From the NCBI RefSeq assembly GCF_014648175.1, contig NZ_BMQP01000024.1:62001-126000 (forward strand): 64,000 nucleotides of DNA. Direction: 5' to 3'. The stretch is from Planobispora rosea. GTDB lineage: Bacteria > Actinomycetota > Actinomycetes > Streptosporangiales > Streptosporangiaceae. Numbering within the stretch: position 1 is the stretch's first letter; every line of letters begins with the position of its first letter. The translations under genes were made by a program, and so were the position numbers. The notes under the pieces are model-generated. The model was given only the letters and a program-made list of their open reading frames with translations. It was not told the DNA's origin and did no database searches. This document shows, piece after piece, positions 7,850 through 16,939 of this stretch.

Positions 7850-7988
7850 CGGGCGCCGTCGCCTGCGGTCATCTGTCGTCTGGAGAGCTTGGGGGACCTG
7901 GGCTTCTTCACGGTCTTCTGGCACTGCGGCCTCCTCGGTTCGGCGACGTATCCGGATCCGGCTGGGAGGGCTGTGAGAGTCTGACCCT

Positions 7989-8894
7989 GTGGTGGTTGAG
8001 TGGTCCCGGCAGGAAATCCTCTCGGCGCTCAGAAAGCGCTTGCTGTGTGAGGGCGCCGTAACCGACGGGTACTCCGGCGCCGATGTCATCGCGGATTCGG
8101 ACACCATGCTAGTGATCTTCCGCTGGAAGCGGGATCCGAACATGTACGCCGTCGAGGTCGGCTTTCCGGAGGAACCCGAAAGTCCGTGGACCGGCTTGCC
8201 GGTGACCTCGGCTGACGAATGGGCCGCAGAAGTCGGCTCCCGCCTCGCGGAGGAACTCGGCACCGGGCTGGTCTGCCGGGGCCGCCGGACGATCCGAGGC
8301 GGCTACGTCGTGTTGGACGCCTACGATGCGCCGGACGTCTCTCCCGCCGGATTCTTCGTCGGTCCGGTTCCTCTCGACAACGACATCGCTCTCCTCCGCG
8401 GCCCCGGGAGAAGGACGATCAGGACGTGGATTGCTGCGCTCCGGAGCGGGTTTCCCCGCCTGTACGCGGCGGCCGGCTCTCACCTGGCTGAGGCGGGAAT
8501 GGATGTGACCGTCCCCAGACAGCTGATCATCGAGGGCAGACTCGCCTGCTGGGTTCAGGCCTACGCCGACAACGCCCACGGGGAACCTTTCGTCGGTCAT
8601 GCAGTCGCCTCCTGGGAGGACGGGCAGCACACCATCGCCCGTCTCGACCTGGTGCACATCCAACCCGACGTCCCGTCGGAGGTGTGCGGTGCGCTGGTGC
8701 GTCTCGCGCTCTGCGAGGTCGCCGAGGCCGGTGCTCTGCACGTGGTCACCGCGATCCACATCCCCGAACTCCATGGGTTGGGGTTCCGGCCCGCGAACGG
8801 GGGTGGCCTGACCCTTCACCTGAGTAGCGCTGAACCACCACCGGGTGGACTCACGGACGGGAATGGCCGGCGCAGCTACGGGGCTCAGCCCTGA
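7989..8894 (+). CDS. Hypothetical protein, 301 residues, possible GNAT-like C-terminal half
   Basis: No family could be named with confidence. The protein is soluble and acidic with no signal peptide. Its C-terminal part (about 180-285) has the strand-strand-helix-strand order of an acetyltransferase-like fold: LIIEGRLACWVQAYAD, ARLDLVHIQPDVPSEVCGAL, a helix, then HVVTAIHIPELHGLGFRP, where an H-x-x-G-F-x-P ending resembles the last strands of GNAT proteins. The N-terminal 150 residues are unfamiliar. The GTG at 7989 starts the frame. It is an island between a plus-strand sugar-transfer operon and a convergent surface-protein gene, bounded by a 34-bp inverted repeat, and has no evident link to polysaccharide synthesis. 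Confidence 0.6.
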   Translation: MVVEWSRQEILSALRKRLLCEGAVTDGYSGADVIADSDTMLVIFRWKRDPNMYAVEVGFPEEPESPWTGLPVTSADEWAAEVGSRLAEELGTGLVCRGRRTIRGGYVVLDAYDAPDVSPAGFFVGPVPLDNDIALLRGPGRRTIRTWIAALRSGFPRLYAAAGSHLAEAGMDVTVPRQLIIEGRLACWVQAYADNAHGEPFVGHAVASWEDGQHTIARLDLVHIQPDVPSEVCGALVRLALCEVAEAGALHVVTAIHIPELHGLGFRPANGGGLTLHLSSAEPPPGGLTDGNGRRSYGAQP

Positions 8895-8963
8895 GCTCCG
8901 TCCCGCCCGTGCAGCACGACCATGCCAACAACAGAACACCCCGCCCCCACCACGACCCCCACC

Positions 8964-8997
8964 ACCCCCGTCCCGAGACCCCGGGCCCGGCACCGTA
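8964..8997 (-). repeat. 34-bp inverted repeat, right arm
   Basis: Reverse complement of 7816-7849 with a single mismatch. It lies between the end of the unknown gene and the terminator hairpin of the convergent propeller gene. Confidence 0.85.
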
Positions 8998-9014
8998 CCG
9001 GCGCCTTGAACGCA

Positions 9015-9045
9015 AGACGCCCGGCTGGAGGCCAGCCGGGCGTCT
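9015..9045 (-). terminator. Strong hairpin terminator downstream of propeller gene 1
   Basis: A 14-bp perfect stem (9015-9028 with 9032-9045) closes on a 3-base loop, 21 bp past the stop codon of the minus-strand gene. There is no T-tract. It could also stop transcripts arriving from the plus strand. Confidence 0.75.
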
Positions 9046-9065
9046 CGGGGGATATCGGCGCGGGG

Positions 9066-11912
9066 TTACCTGAGGGTCGCGTCGACGGTCAGCGCGAAGC
9101 TGAGGTCGGCGCTCCACCTGTCGTACTGGTGCATCTCCACCGCGATGGTGTTGTTCCCGGCCACCAGGACGTCGGCGGGCACGGTGAAGCGGACGGGGGT
9201 CCGTTCCTCGGCGTTGGTGGAGTAGCCGACCAGGGCGGTCGTGTCCGGGGTGATCGTGCCCTCGGGAAGGTTGGCCCGGCCGATCTCGGTGCCGTTGACG
9301 TAGACCACGGCGCCGTCGTCGCGGACGAGGTCGATCAGCAGGTTCCGGTAGGCGGCGGGGTCGGCGACCTTCAGAGTGGTGCGGAAGTAGGCGGTCGTGT
9401 GCCGGGGCGTGGTGCCCGCGGGCAGCAGGGTCGCCTCGTCGCCGTCGCCGTAGCCGAACTCGCCGGGGCCGGCGGACCAGGCGGAGTCGTCGAAGGACGG
9501 GGCGGTCCAGGACGCGCCGGGGTTCGTCCCGTCGTAGCGCCACTTCCAGGTCGCGTTCTTGGCCAGCAGGTTCGCGGTGGTGGTGGTGCCCTCCACCGGG
9601 AGCGCGGCGGTGCTGGCCGAGCGGTTGCCGGCGTCGTCCACGGCCCGTACCCAGTACTTGACGGCGCCCGGGGCGGTCGCGTCGGTGTAGGACGTGCCGG
9701 TCGTCGTGGCGATCACCCGGTCGCCGCGGAGGACCTCGTACTTGACCGAGCCGGAGTCGTCGGACGCGGCGGACCAGGCGAGCTGGTTGCCGCCCGTGGT
9801 CCCGGCCAGGCGGAGGCCGGACGGGGTGGACGGGGCCTTGGAGTCGGTGGAGCACAGCCGGCCGAAGCCGCCCATCCACTGGTAGGAGCCGGTGGCGCTG
9901 TTCCAGGAGCCGCGGTTCATGTCGCCGCCGAACCACAGGCAGCCGTTGTCGTCCGTGGTCATGGCCCAGGGGCCGTCACCGAGGCGCGAGTCGATCGACG
10001 GGGCGAAGTTCGGCAGGTACTCGCCGGTCTCGGCGTCCCAGGCGCCGATCCAGACGATCTGGTGGGCGTTGGACCAGCCGACGGGGTTCTCCCAGCTGGA
10101 GGCGCCGTTGAAGACGAACTCCGGGCAGTGGCAGGAGCCGTAGACGATGCCGTCCTTGACGACGGACGCCTGGATGTCGCCGCCCTTCTTCGTGATGTGG
10201 CCGGAGACCTTGGTCAGGTCGTCGCGGGTGTAGAGCTGGAAGTCGTGCTGGGAGCCGCCCATCCAGACGCCGTCGCCGTACTCGAGGACCGACTGGCGGT
10301 AGTCGCGGTTGGCGGTGGGGGTGCTCGGCGTCCAGGTGCCGAGACCGGGGACCAGGGCGGCCGGGGCCGCGGTGCTGATCACGGCGAAGCTGTTGGCGGG
10401 CTTGTCGTTGACGTTCTCGAAGTAGCCGCCGAAGTAGACGCGGTCGCCCTTCTCGCTGGCGTCGACGTCGACCACGGGCAGGTCGAAGCGGGGCGTCCAC
10501 GTGTCGTCGGGGCGTCCGTCGGACACCCGCACGCGGGCCGCCATGACGGACCAGATCTTCGAGGAGAGCGGGTTGCCGCCGCTGACGTGGTTGAAGGCGC
10601 CGCCGACGTACAGCCAGCCGCCCTGCACGTCGAGGGCCTTGACCTTGACGGCGAGGCCGCTCGCGCGGGTGAACGTGGTCCGCCAGCCGGGGACGACCTT
10701 GCCGGTCGCGGGATCGAGGGCGGCCATGCCGGTGGTGTTGGGCTCGCCGTCGACGTTGGTGAACTCACCGGCGATAATGATCTTGTCGCCGAGCGGCTGG
10801 ATGTCCCAGACCTGGCCGTCGAGCTTGGGCAGGAACGAGGGACGCCACTCGCCGGTCTTCACGTCGAAGGCGGCCAGGTACGGCTGCTCCTTCTTCGTCC
10901 CGGAGGCGCCCTGCTGGACGTACCGGAACCTGCCGCCCACGTAGATGGTGTCGTTCAGCACGCTGAGGGCCTGGACCTCCAGGAACTCCTCGCCGGTGCC
11001 GGTGCCCATCACGCCGGTCACGCCCCAGGGCAGGGGGGTGGTCTGGTTGGAGACCAGGGGGGTGACGGTGGAGGCGGAGGCGCCCGCGTCGGGGACGGCG
11101 GGGTAGGAGGCGCTGGTGATCTTCGGCCGGATGAAGACCTGGGTGAACGGGATCGGGCTGCCCTCGGTGCCCTTCTGCCACAGGTAGCTGGTGGAGCCGG
11201 TGGAACCGCCGGTCTGGCCGGCTCCGTAGCTGAAGCCCTTCTGCCAGCCGTGGCTCTGCCACTCGTAGGTGAAGACGCGGCGCGACCCGTTGTTGTTGTT
11301 CCAGTCGCGGGTGTTGCCGCCGGCGTAGGCGGTGCCGTTCACGACCACCGAGGAGAGCGGGTGGGAGGGGTTGGCGTCGAAGGTCCAGGACCAGTCGTCG
11401 CGGTTCTTGAACTTCCAGCGCATCTCCTGCCAGGAGGTCCCGGCCGCGTTGGCGGCGCGGCGCAGCCGCACCCCGTCGGCGAGGTCGTCCACCCGGGTGC
11501 CGTTCAGCAGGGCGTTGACGGTGTCGCCGGGGAGCGCGGCGGGCGCGAACGCGGCGGTCCCGGTCGGGGTGTTGCGGACGTTGCCGGCGGTGCGCTGGCC
11601 GGGGTAGTGGAACGTCCAGCCCTCGCGGCCCCGGCCGATGAGGACCCAGCCGCCGCCGTCGGTCGTCATGTCGCAGTAGAACTGCTGCGGGGCGACGAGC
11701 TTGGGCGTCTGCAGCCAGTAGACGCCGTCGGCGCTGCCCGGGTGGGCCTGCTTGATCGCCCAGCAGGACGGCGCGGCCTTGGCCGAGGCGGTGCCGTCGG
11801 GAGCCGCTGCCGCCGTGGTCCGAGCGGATGCCTGGGGCGCACCGGCGACGGCGGCGCCACCGAGCAGGGCGGCCAGCGCCAGGGCCGTCGTGGCATGGCG
11901 TGGAGATGACAT
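9066..11912 (-). CDS. Secreted fibrinogen-like / delta-60 beta-propeller / FN3 protein (propeller protein 1)
   Basis: The 948-residue product is exported: a signal peptide (residues 1-31, ending ASA-R) precedes an Ala-rich linker. Domains follow in order: a fibrinogen-like domain (about 49-270) with FYCDMTTDGGGWVLIGRG, a delta-60/DUF5122-type beta-propeller (about 300-690) with repeated blades of the type IYVGGRFRYV and IIIAGEFTNVDG, a fibronectin type III domain (about 700-785), and a jelly-roll-like domain (about 790-948) with FGYGDGDEAT and VRDDGAVVYVNGTEIGR. The last domain recurs in the protein at 27790-29424. No membrane anchor or sorting signal is seen, so it is released or held by sugar binding. 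The ATG at 11912 is preceded by GGGAG at good spacing; the frame's 62 extra upstream codons look non-coding. Confidence 0.85.
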   Translation of the reverse strand: MSSPRHATTALALAALLGGAAVAGAPQASARTTAAAAPDGTASAKAAPSCWAIKQAHPGSADGVYWLQTPKLVAPQQFYCDMTTDGGGWVLIGRGREGWTFHYPGQRTAGNVRNTPTGTAAFAPAALPGDTVNALLNGTRVDDLADGVRLRRAANAAGTSWQEMRWKFKNRDDWSWTFDANPSHPLSSVVVNGTAYAGGNTRDWNNNNGSRRVFTYEWQSHGWQKGFSYGAGQTGGSTGSTSYLWQKGTEGSPIPFTQVFIRPKITSASYPAVPDAGASASTVTPLVSNQTTPLPWGVTGVMGTGTGEEFLEVQALSVLNDTIYVGGRFRYVQQGASGTKKEQPYLAAFDVKTGEWRPSFLPKLDGQVWDIQPLGDKIIIAGEFTNVDGEPNTTGMAALDPATGKVVPGWRTTFTRASGLAVKVKALDVQGGWLYVGGAFNHVSGGNPLSSKIWSVMAARVRVSDGRPDDTWTPRFDLPVVDVDASEKGDRVYFGGYFENVNDKPANSFAVISTAAPAALVPGLGTWTPSTPTANRDYRQSVLEYGDGVWMGGSQHDFQLYTRDDLTKVSGHITKKGGDIQASVVKDGIVYGSCHCPEFVFNGASSWENPVGWSNAHQIVWIGAWDAETGEYLPNFAPSIDSRLGDGPWAMTTDDNGCLWFGGDMNRGSWNSATGSYQWMGGFGRLCSTDSKAPSTPSGLRLAGTTGGNQLAWSAASDDSGSVKYEVLRGDRVIATTTGTSYTDATAPGAVKYWVRAVDDAGNRSASTAALPVEGTTTTANLLAKNATWKWRYDGTNPGASWTAPSFDDSAWSAGPGEFGYGDGDEATLLPAGTTPRHTTAYFRTTLKVADPAAYRNLLIDLVRDDGAVVYVNGTEIGRANLPEGTITPDTTALVGYSTNAEERTPVRFTVPADVLVAGNNTIAVEMHQYDRWSADLSFALTVDATLR

Positions 11913-12069
11913 GTGCTCTCCCGGGGGACGCAGGTGTGCAGGTGGTCGCCCGGACAGCAGCTGGTGACGGGCGTGAGGCCCCTCAGAGCCAATCTGGACA
12001 CCAAAATATAAGGTTTCGGCCTTAACCGGCAAAACGGTATTAAAGGATATTGATCGCTTTGTAATGTGA
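11913..12069 (-). promoter_or_regulatory. AT-rich promoter region of propeller protein 1
   Basis: The 157 bp between the sulfotransferase stop and the propeller-gene start fall to distinctly lower GC from about 11990 to 12070. The region presumably carries an independent promoter for the propeller gene. I found no clear terminator for the sulfotransferase operon, so read-through is possible. Confidence 0.4.
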
Positions 12070-12969
12070 TCAAGGTGTCCAGGGGAACTTCCGGTCAAGC
12101 AGCCGGAAAAGCTCCTCGTTGTGCGGCCGGTAGAAGTCCGCGAGCTCCGCCGCCGTCTCCGGGTTCATCTTCGGCGCGGGCAGGTAGTTGTGCCGGTCGG
12201 CGACCGGGAGTTCCCACTCGGGGAGACCGAGGAAGCGGATGACCTCGGCGAAGGTCTCCTTCTCGTTCCGGTAGAGGTCCTCGGCCGCGATGATCAGGAC
12301 GTTCTCGCGGGGGAACAGCTCCAGCCAGCGCCTCACCTGGGGGGCGTAGACGCCCCGGTCCCGGTAGGAGAAGAAGTCGTGCGCCTCGCTGTAGTAGTAC
12401 GGGTCGGCCGCCATGCGCTCGGCCTCGCCCCGCAGCCGCTCCGGCTCGGCGGCCAGCGCCTCCTCGAAGCTCAGCTTCTCCGTCCCCGCGTCCACCCGCT
12501 CCCAGTAGTGGGAGTAGGCGCGCCGGACCGGGTCCCGCAGCGAGATGATGATCTTCGCCCTGGGCATGCGCTCCCGGACCCGCTCGGCGACCGGGGGGTA
12601 GTACATGTAGTAGGGGCAGGCCTCGCCGGTCAGCGGCCGGGTGCCGTACTTGTGCTCCAGCTGGTCCAGCCGACGCTCGGTGGCGAAGTGGGACCGGTAC
12701 CACGCGTCACCCTTGGCGTAGTTCACGTAGAAGTACCACGGGCTCTTGATCTCCCGCGACTCCGGGAACATCGGCATGACCAGCGGGTGCTGGACCAGGT
12801 AGTTCCACAGGGACGTGGTGCCCCCGCGCTTGGAACCGATGATCAGGAAGTCGGGCAGGTGTCGCCGGTCCGCGGTGTGCACGGCGTACGCGCGCGTCGC
12901 GGCGTTCACCGCGTCCTTCATCCACCGGGGGGAGCGGTCTTTCATCCGGGCGAGCATGCTCCGGGCCAT
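12070..12969 (-). CDS. Sulfotransferase, copy 1
   Basis: This 299-residue protein belongs to the PAPS-dependent sulfotransferase family of carbohydrate type. The 5'-phosphosulfate loop is seen as FLIIGSKRGGTTSLWNYL (about 41-58) and the 3'-phosphate site as IIISLRDPVRRAYSHYW, with the conserved Arg and Ser. It would transfer sulfate from PAPS to a hydroxyl of the polysaccharide or its lipid-linked unit, in the cytoplasm as no signal peptide is present. ATG 12969 follows GAGGAGA at normal spacing. It is the last gene of the minus-strand run GT2, polymerase, flippase, sulfotransferase. A second, diverged copy lies at 36363-37271. Confidence 0.88.
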   Translation of the reverse strand: MARSMLARMKDRSPRWMKDAVNAATRAYAVHTADRRHLPDFLIIGSKRGGTTSLWNYLVQHPLVMPMFPESREIKSPWYFYVNYAKGDAWYRSHFATERRLDQLEHKYGTRPLTGEACPYYMYYPPVAERVRERMPRAKIIISLRDPVRRAYSHYWERVDAGTEKLSFEEALAAEPERLRGEAERMAADPYYYSEAHDFFSYRDRGVYAPQVRRWLELFPRENVLIIAAEDLYRNEKETFAEVIRFLGLPEWELPVADRHNYLPAPKMNPETAAELADFYRPHNEELFRLLDRKFPWTP

Positions 12970-12986
12970 GACGGATTTCTCCTCTT

Positions 12987-14495
12987 TCAGCGCCGTCGAA
13001 CGGTCTCGACGAGCAGATCCATGTGCAGGGCCGCGCGTCCTCGCCACAGGACCAGGCCGTATCCGGCGCAGGCCACCGTCAGGTATGCGGCGAAGGACAG
13101 GGCGGTGGGCTCGGCGACCAGGCGTGCCACCACACCGCCGCCGCCGAACCAGAACAGGGCCCAGAGCCCGGGGCCGGCCAGGCTGCGCAGGCCCAGCCGG
13201 AGACCGAGCCCGTAGCGGACCTGGAGCGCGGCGGCCACGGTGTCGACCAGTTCGGCGGCGGCCCAGGCGAGCGCGGCCCCGGCGATTCCCAGGTACGGCA
13301 CCAGCAGCAGGTTGAGCACCACGTTGACGGCGAGCGCGGCGACCTTGTTGCCCAGGGCCCACGAGCTCTTGCCCCCCATGAGCAGGACGGTCTGCACGTT
13401 GCCCGCCGCCATCACCACCAGCATCGACGTGGCGAGGATCGCCAGGGCCGCGGCCCCCTCGGCGAAGCCGTCCCCGAAGAGGGTGAGCACGAACGGGCCG
13501 AAGCAGGCCAGCGCCAGGTACAGCGGCCAGGAGGCGATCATCACCCAGCCGGTCGCCATGCTGTTCAGCCGCTCGGCGGTGCGGTTGTCCCCCTTGGCCA
13601 GCAGGCCCGCGATCTGCGGCGCGACCGCGATCCGGGTGGCGGCCAGCACGAGGGTGCCGGTCGTGATGAACCGGCTGGCGGTGGCGTAGATCCCGGCGTC
13701 GTGGTTGGAGACCAGCGCGCCGACGATGAGCACGTCGAGCCAGACGATCAGGATCTCGATCATCGCCGCGACGCCCCGCGCACCGGAGAACAACCAGAAC
13801 TCCCGGACCGCGCCCGGATCCCGCTCACCGCCGGTCCCCGCCCGCCGCACCATCCGCCACAGCAGTACGGCCGCCGCGGCGAAGGTCAGCCCGACCGGGA
13901 GCGACCACGCGAGCATCACGGCCCCGGAGCCGAGGCCGAGCCCCACCGCGGCCACGGCGAGCAGCGGGCGGGCGACCGGCATGGCCACGTTGACGAGCGT
14001 GTACGCGGTCAGGTCGCCGAGCCCGCGCATGCCGGACAGGACGACCATGCGGGCGGCGGACACGGCGAGGAAGGGGGCGGCGACCCGCAGGAAGAGGGTG
14101 GCCTCGTCGAGGTGGGCGGGATCGGCGAAGAAGGAGGCGACCCACGGCGCGCAGACGTACAGGACCACCGCCGTGACCGTGCTCACGGCCAGCACGGGGA
14201 CCAGCGCCGCGACGGTCACCCGGCGCAGGTCCGCCATGCGCCCGAGCGCCCGCAGCCGGGCGGCCGACCGTACGAGCCCCGTGTCCGCGCCCAGTTCCGT
14301 GACCTCACTGAAGATCATGAACAGGGCCATCACGATGAAGAAGACACCCGCCTCGGCGGGGCCGAGCAGCCGGGCGACGACGACGGTCATCAGGAAGCCG
14401 GCCGCCGCCGAAGCGACGGAGCCCAGCAGGGTGACCACGCCGCCCTTGGCGAAGTTGCGCAGCTCCCCGCGGTCGTCGGTGTCCGGGGCGCTCAT
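12987..14495 (-). CDS. Wzx-type polysaccharide flippase (MATE/MOP superfamily), copy 1
   Basis: The 502-residue protein has about 14 membrane helices and the opening NFAKGGVVTLLGSVASAAAGF, typical of the polysaccharide transporter group of the MOP superfamily. The family moves undecaprenyl-linked repeat units from the cytoplasmic to the outer leaflet. The start ATG at 14495 overlaps the stop codon of the polymerase gene (ATGA), showing tight translational coupling. Length and helix count are normal for Wzx. A second, shorter flippase is at 30575-31864. Confidence 0.9.
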   Translation of the reverse strand: MSAPDTDDRGELRNFAKGGVVTLLGSVASAAAGFLMTVVVARLLGPAEAGVFFIVMALFMIFSEVTELGADTGLVRSAARLRALGRMADLRRVTVAALVPVLAVSTVTAVVLYVCAPWVASFFADPAHLDEATLFLRVAAPFLAVSAARMVVLSGMRGLGDLTAYTLVNVAMPVARPLLAVAAVGLGLGSGAVMLAWSLPVGLTFAAAAVLLWRMVRRAGTGGERDPGAVREFWLFSGARGVAAMIEILIVWLDVLIVGALVSNHDAGIYATASRFITTGTLVLAATRIAVAPQIAGLLAKGDNRTAERLNSMATGWVMIASWPLYLALACFGPFVLTLFGDGFAEGAAALAILATSMLVVMAAGNVQTVLLMGGKSSWALGNKVAALAVNVVLNLLLVPYLGIAGAALAWAAAELVDTVAAALQVRYGLGLRLGLRSLAGPGLWALFWFGGGGVVARLVAEPTALSFAAYLTVACAGYGLVLWRGRAALHMDLLVETVRRR

Positions 14496-15886
14496 GCCCT
14501 CACCTCCGGCTGGTCCTGCCGCCGGAGGTCCCGCAGGTGGCGCAGGCCGAGCGCGGCGGCCATGAAGATGACGACGAGCTGGGTGCTGTCGAGCCCGTAG
14601 TAGAACATCATGAAGACCGCCATGACGGGCACGACGTGCAGCCAGACCAGCTCCAGCGGGAGTTTCCTGGTCCGCCAGGCGAGGCCGGCCAGGAAGAGCG
14701 TGAACAGCAGGAGCGCGGGGAAGCCGTACGAGAACATGACGTTCCAGAACTGGCCCTGGGTGCCGACCGAGACGCCGATGGTGGCGGAGGGGCGCGGGGC
14801 GCCGTAGCCCAGGATCGGGGACTCCAGGGTGCGCTCGAACGCCTCCAGGTAGATGCCCACCCGGTCGTCGTTGGAGCCGCTCACCGAGGTCCGCGAGGTG
14901 ATGCCGTCGGCGACCCCGGTCAGGTAGGCCACCGTCACGCCGACCACCCCGGCCGCGACCATGGCCACCAGGCCCTTGAAGTGGCCCTTGGCCGCGTAGC
15001 GCAGCGCGGCGTAGGCGAGGGCGAAGGCCACCGCCAGCAGCATGCCGCGGTTGAGCGTGGCGAAGGCGGGGATCAGGGAGGCCGTCGCCAGCAGGCCCAG
15101 CAGCACGCCCTGCCGGATCGTTCCCTGGATCCGCATGAACAGCAGGACCAGCGGGAGCAGGAGCGCGTAGTGGCTGCCCCAGGCGTTGGTGTAGGGGAAG
15201 GGGGCGCTGGGGCGCACGAACGGCTCCGCGGCCCCCCAGGGGTGCTGCACCTCGGCGAACTTGGGGTGGACGAGCTCGCTCACCAGCTCGTTGGCGGCGA
15301 TCGACGCCGGCATCACCTTCTCCATGGGAGTGGCGATCGACCCCTCGGGGAACAGCACGCCGAGGTATCCGCCGATGACGACCCAGATCCAGAAGGCGAC
15401 GAGGAACCCGACCGCGGTGCCGACCGGGAGCCTCCGCGACGAGCAGTTGTAGACGTAGACGAAGATCACCGTGGCGCTGGCGTAGGCCGCCAGCCTGAAC
15501 AGCAGGCCGACCAGGCGGGGCACGCTGTCGAGCTGGGAACCGGCGATGATCATGGCGAGCAGGAAGAGCAGCCAGATCCCGAAGCCCCGGGGCACGGCCA
15601 CGCGCCCCCGCCGCACCAGGTTCGCCACCATGGGGAGCGCGAAGATCAGACCGGCGAACGGGGCGAGGCCGAGCACCCACCACAGGGGGTAGAACACGAA
15701 CATGGCCCGGAGCGGCCAGACCGGCAGCTCGCGTGCCGTGCGGTTCGCGGCACCGGAGCGGAGTGGGCCGGTGCCGGTGCCGGTGCCGGTGCCGGTGCCG
15801 GTGCCGGAGCGGTGCGGGCTGGTGCCGGTGCCGGAGCGGTGCGGGCTGTTGCCGGTGCCGGAACGGTGGGGAGCCATGCTGGCCAC
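14492..15886 (-). CDS. O-antigen ligase/polymerase (Wzy-type) membrane protein, copy 1
   Basis: This 464-residue protein has 10-12 hydrophobic helices and the large extracytoplasmic loop usual in the Wzy/WaaL superfamily; SNDDRVGIYLEAFERTLESPILGYG is a typical post-loop segment with the R.....A....P..G.G pattern. It would join repeat units on the outer face of the membrane. The N terminus is unusual: about 45 residues of low-complexity sequence made of HRSGTGTSP-type nonapeptides and a run of GT dipeptides, encoded by DNA repeats at 15770-15857. An internal ATG at 15877 could also serve as start. It lies between the GT2 and flippase genes in one minus-strand operon. Confidence 0.85.
   Translation of the reverse strand: MASMAPHRSGTGNSPHRSGTGTSPHRSGTGTGTGTGTGTGPLRSGAANRTARELPVWPLRAMFVFYPLWWVLGLAPFAGLIFALPMVANLVRRGRVAVPRGFGIWLLFLLAMIIAGSQLDSVPRLVGLLFRLAAYASATVIFVYVYNCSSRRLPVGTAVGFLVAFWIWVVIGGYLGVLFPEGSIATPMEKVMPASIAANELVSELVHPKFAEVQHPWGAAEPFVRPSAPFPYTNAWGSHYALLLPLVLLFMRIQGTIRQGVLLGLLATASLIPAFATLNRGMLLAVAFALAYAALRYAAKGHFKGLVAMVAAGVVGVTVAYLTGVADGITSRTSVSGSNDDRVGIYLEAFERTLESPILGYGAPRPSATIGVSVGTQGQFWNVMFSYGFPALLLFTLFLAGLAWRTRKLPLELVWLHVVPVMAVFMMFYYGLDSTQLVVIFMAAALGLRHLRDLRRQDQPEVRA
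15770..15857. repeat. Hexanucleotide and 27-bp tandem repeats in the polymerase gene
   Basis: Six perfect copies of GGTGCC occupy 15770-15805. They are followed by two 27-bp units (15804-15830 and 15831-15857, one mismatch) and the beginning of a third. Both unit lengths are multiples of three, so copy-number change would alter the cytoplasmic N-terminal tail without breaking the frame. Confidence 0.9.
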
Positions 15887-15892
15887 GACGGG

Positions 15893-16846
15893 TCAGATCC
15901 CCCGGCCGCGCGCGTTGAGGAGGGCCAGGACACGCTGTCCGCTGGTCAGCCGGCTCGCGACCAGCAGGGCGAGGTAGGTGCGGCGCTCCCGCCAGTTGTG
16001 CCGGATCGACCGCCGGGCCCAGCGCCACGCCTCGCCGTACTGGCCGGCCGCCGCGCGGTAGAAGGCGATCTGCCCCTCGATCCTGGCGATCCCGATGGGG
16101 TCGGTGGCGAACTCGGGGTGCTTGGCCAGCAGGTGGGTGAGCGCGTCGGCGATCATCGGAAACCGGCGGGCGAAGAAGGAGCCCTGCCAGTTGATGGCCA
16201 CCAGCGGCTGCCGTACGCAGTGGATCGGTCCCAGCTTCGCGATGCGCAGCAGGAGGTCGTAGTCCTCGGCGTAGCTGCCGGGCAGGTTCTCGTCGACCGG
16301 GCCGACGCGCTCGGTCAGCACCTTGCGGTCGATGAGCAGGTTCGAGCCGTTCAACGTGAAGACGCGGTCCCGGAGCAGGTCGCGGTGGGTGACCGGGCGC
16401 TCGGGCCCGGGGCGGGGGCTGACCGTGCCGCGGGAGCGGATCTCGATCCCGGTCCCGGCGGCGACGCCCCCCTCGGCGGCCAGGAGCTCCACCTGCGCGC
16501 GGAGCTTGCCGGGCAGCCACTCGTCGTCGTCGTCGCAGAAGGCGACGTAGTCGGTCCGGGCGAGGGCGATCCCGGTGTTCCTGGACCCCGCGAGCCCGGG
16601 GGTGCGGTCGTTGACCGTGACACGCAGGCTCCGGCCCGGGGGGCACTCGACACCGGGCTCGACCGGGTCCGACTGGTCGAAGACGACGACCACGTGGATC
16701 TCGCCGGGGTACTGCTGGCCGAGGATGGCCGTGACGGCCCGGCGCAGCAGGTACGGCCGGTCGCGCGTGGCCACGACCACCGTCACGGAGGGCGCGGAGA
16801 CCAAGGGGGTGTTCAGGGCTTTTGTCCCTTCTACGGGGTGTTGCAC
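15893..16846 (-). CDS. Glycosyltransferase family 2
   Basis: The 317-residue protein is a GT-A-fold inverting glycosyltransferase of family 2. It starts with SVTVVVATRDRPYLLRRAV (nucleotide-sugar fold), has the acidic metal-binding FCDDDDEW segment (DxD, about residue 105) and a later ENLPGSYAEDYDLLLRI region with the ED acceptor-side motif. There is no membrane helix at the C terminus, so the enzyme is cytoplasmic or peripheral. It is the first gene of the minus-strand GT2-polymerase-flippase-sulfotransferase operon. Donor and acceptor are unknown. Confidence 0.9.
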   Translation of the reverse strand: MQHPVEGTKALNTPLVSAPSVTVVVATRDRPYLLRRAVTAILGQQYPGEIHVVVVFDQSDPVEPGVECPPGRSLRVTVNDRTPGLAGSRNTGIALARTDYVAFCDDDDEWLPGKLRAQVELLAAEGGVAAGTGIEIRSRGTVSPRPGPERPVTHRDLLRDRVFTLNGSNLLIDRKVLTERVGPVDENLPGSYAEDYDLLLRIAKLGPIHCVRQPLVAINWQGSFFARRFPMIADALTHLLAKHPEFATDPIGIARIEGQIAFYRAAAGQYGEAWRWARRSIRHNWRERRTYLALLVASRLTSGQRVLALLNARGRGI

Positions 16847-16939
16847 CCTAGGGTAGGGTCGTTCCGAAATGGTTGTGCCTGTTTGATGGCCAGTGACTGT
16901 TTTTTCGCTTTTGCGATCTAAGTGATAGGTGGTTCGCCA
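16847..16939. promoter_or_regulatory. Divergent promoter region between GT2 operon and propeller gene
   Basis: This short stretch with T-rich tracts (around 16895-16915) separates the divergently read GT2 operon and a surface-protein gene, so both promoters must lie here. No individual -10 box can be picked with confidence. Confidence 0.4.

Noticed and set aside
8922..11909. 995-codon plus-strand frame opposite propeller protein 1
   Set aside because: The opposite strand has a signal peptide and four recognisable domains; this frame is Gly/Val/Asp/Arg-rich without any motif.
15770..15857. CRISPR-like array
   Set aside because: Units are 6 and 27 bp in direct contiguity with no unique spacers and lie inside a coding frame; no cas genes are present.
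14537..16921. 794-codon plus-strand frame opposite the polymerase and GT2 genes
   Set aside because: It spans two clear minus-strand genes and consists of charged low-complexity sequence; GC-driven shadow.
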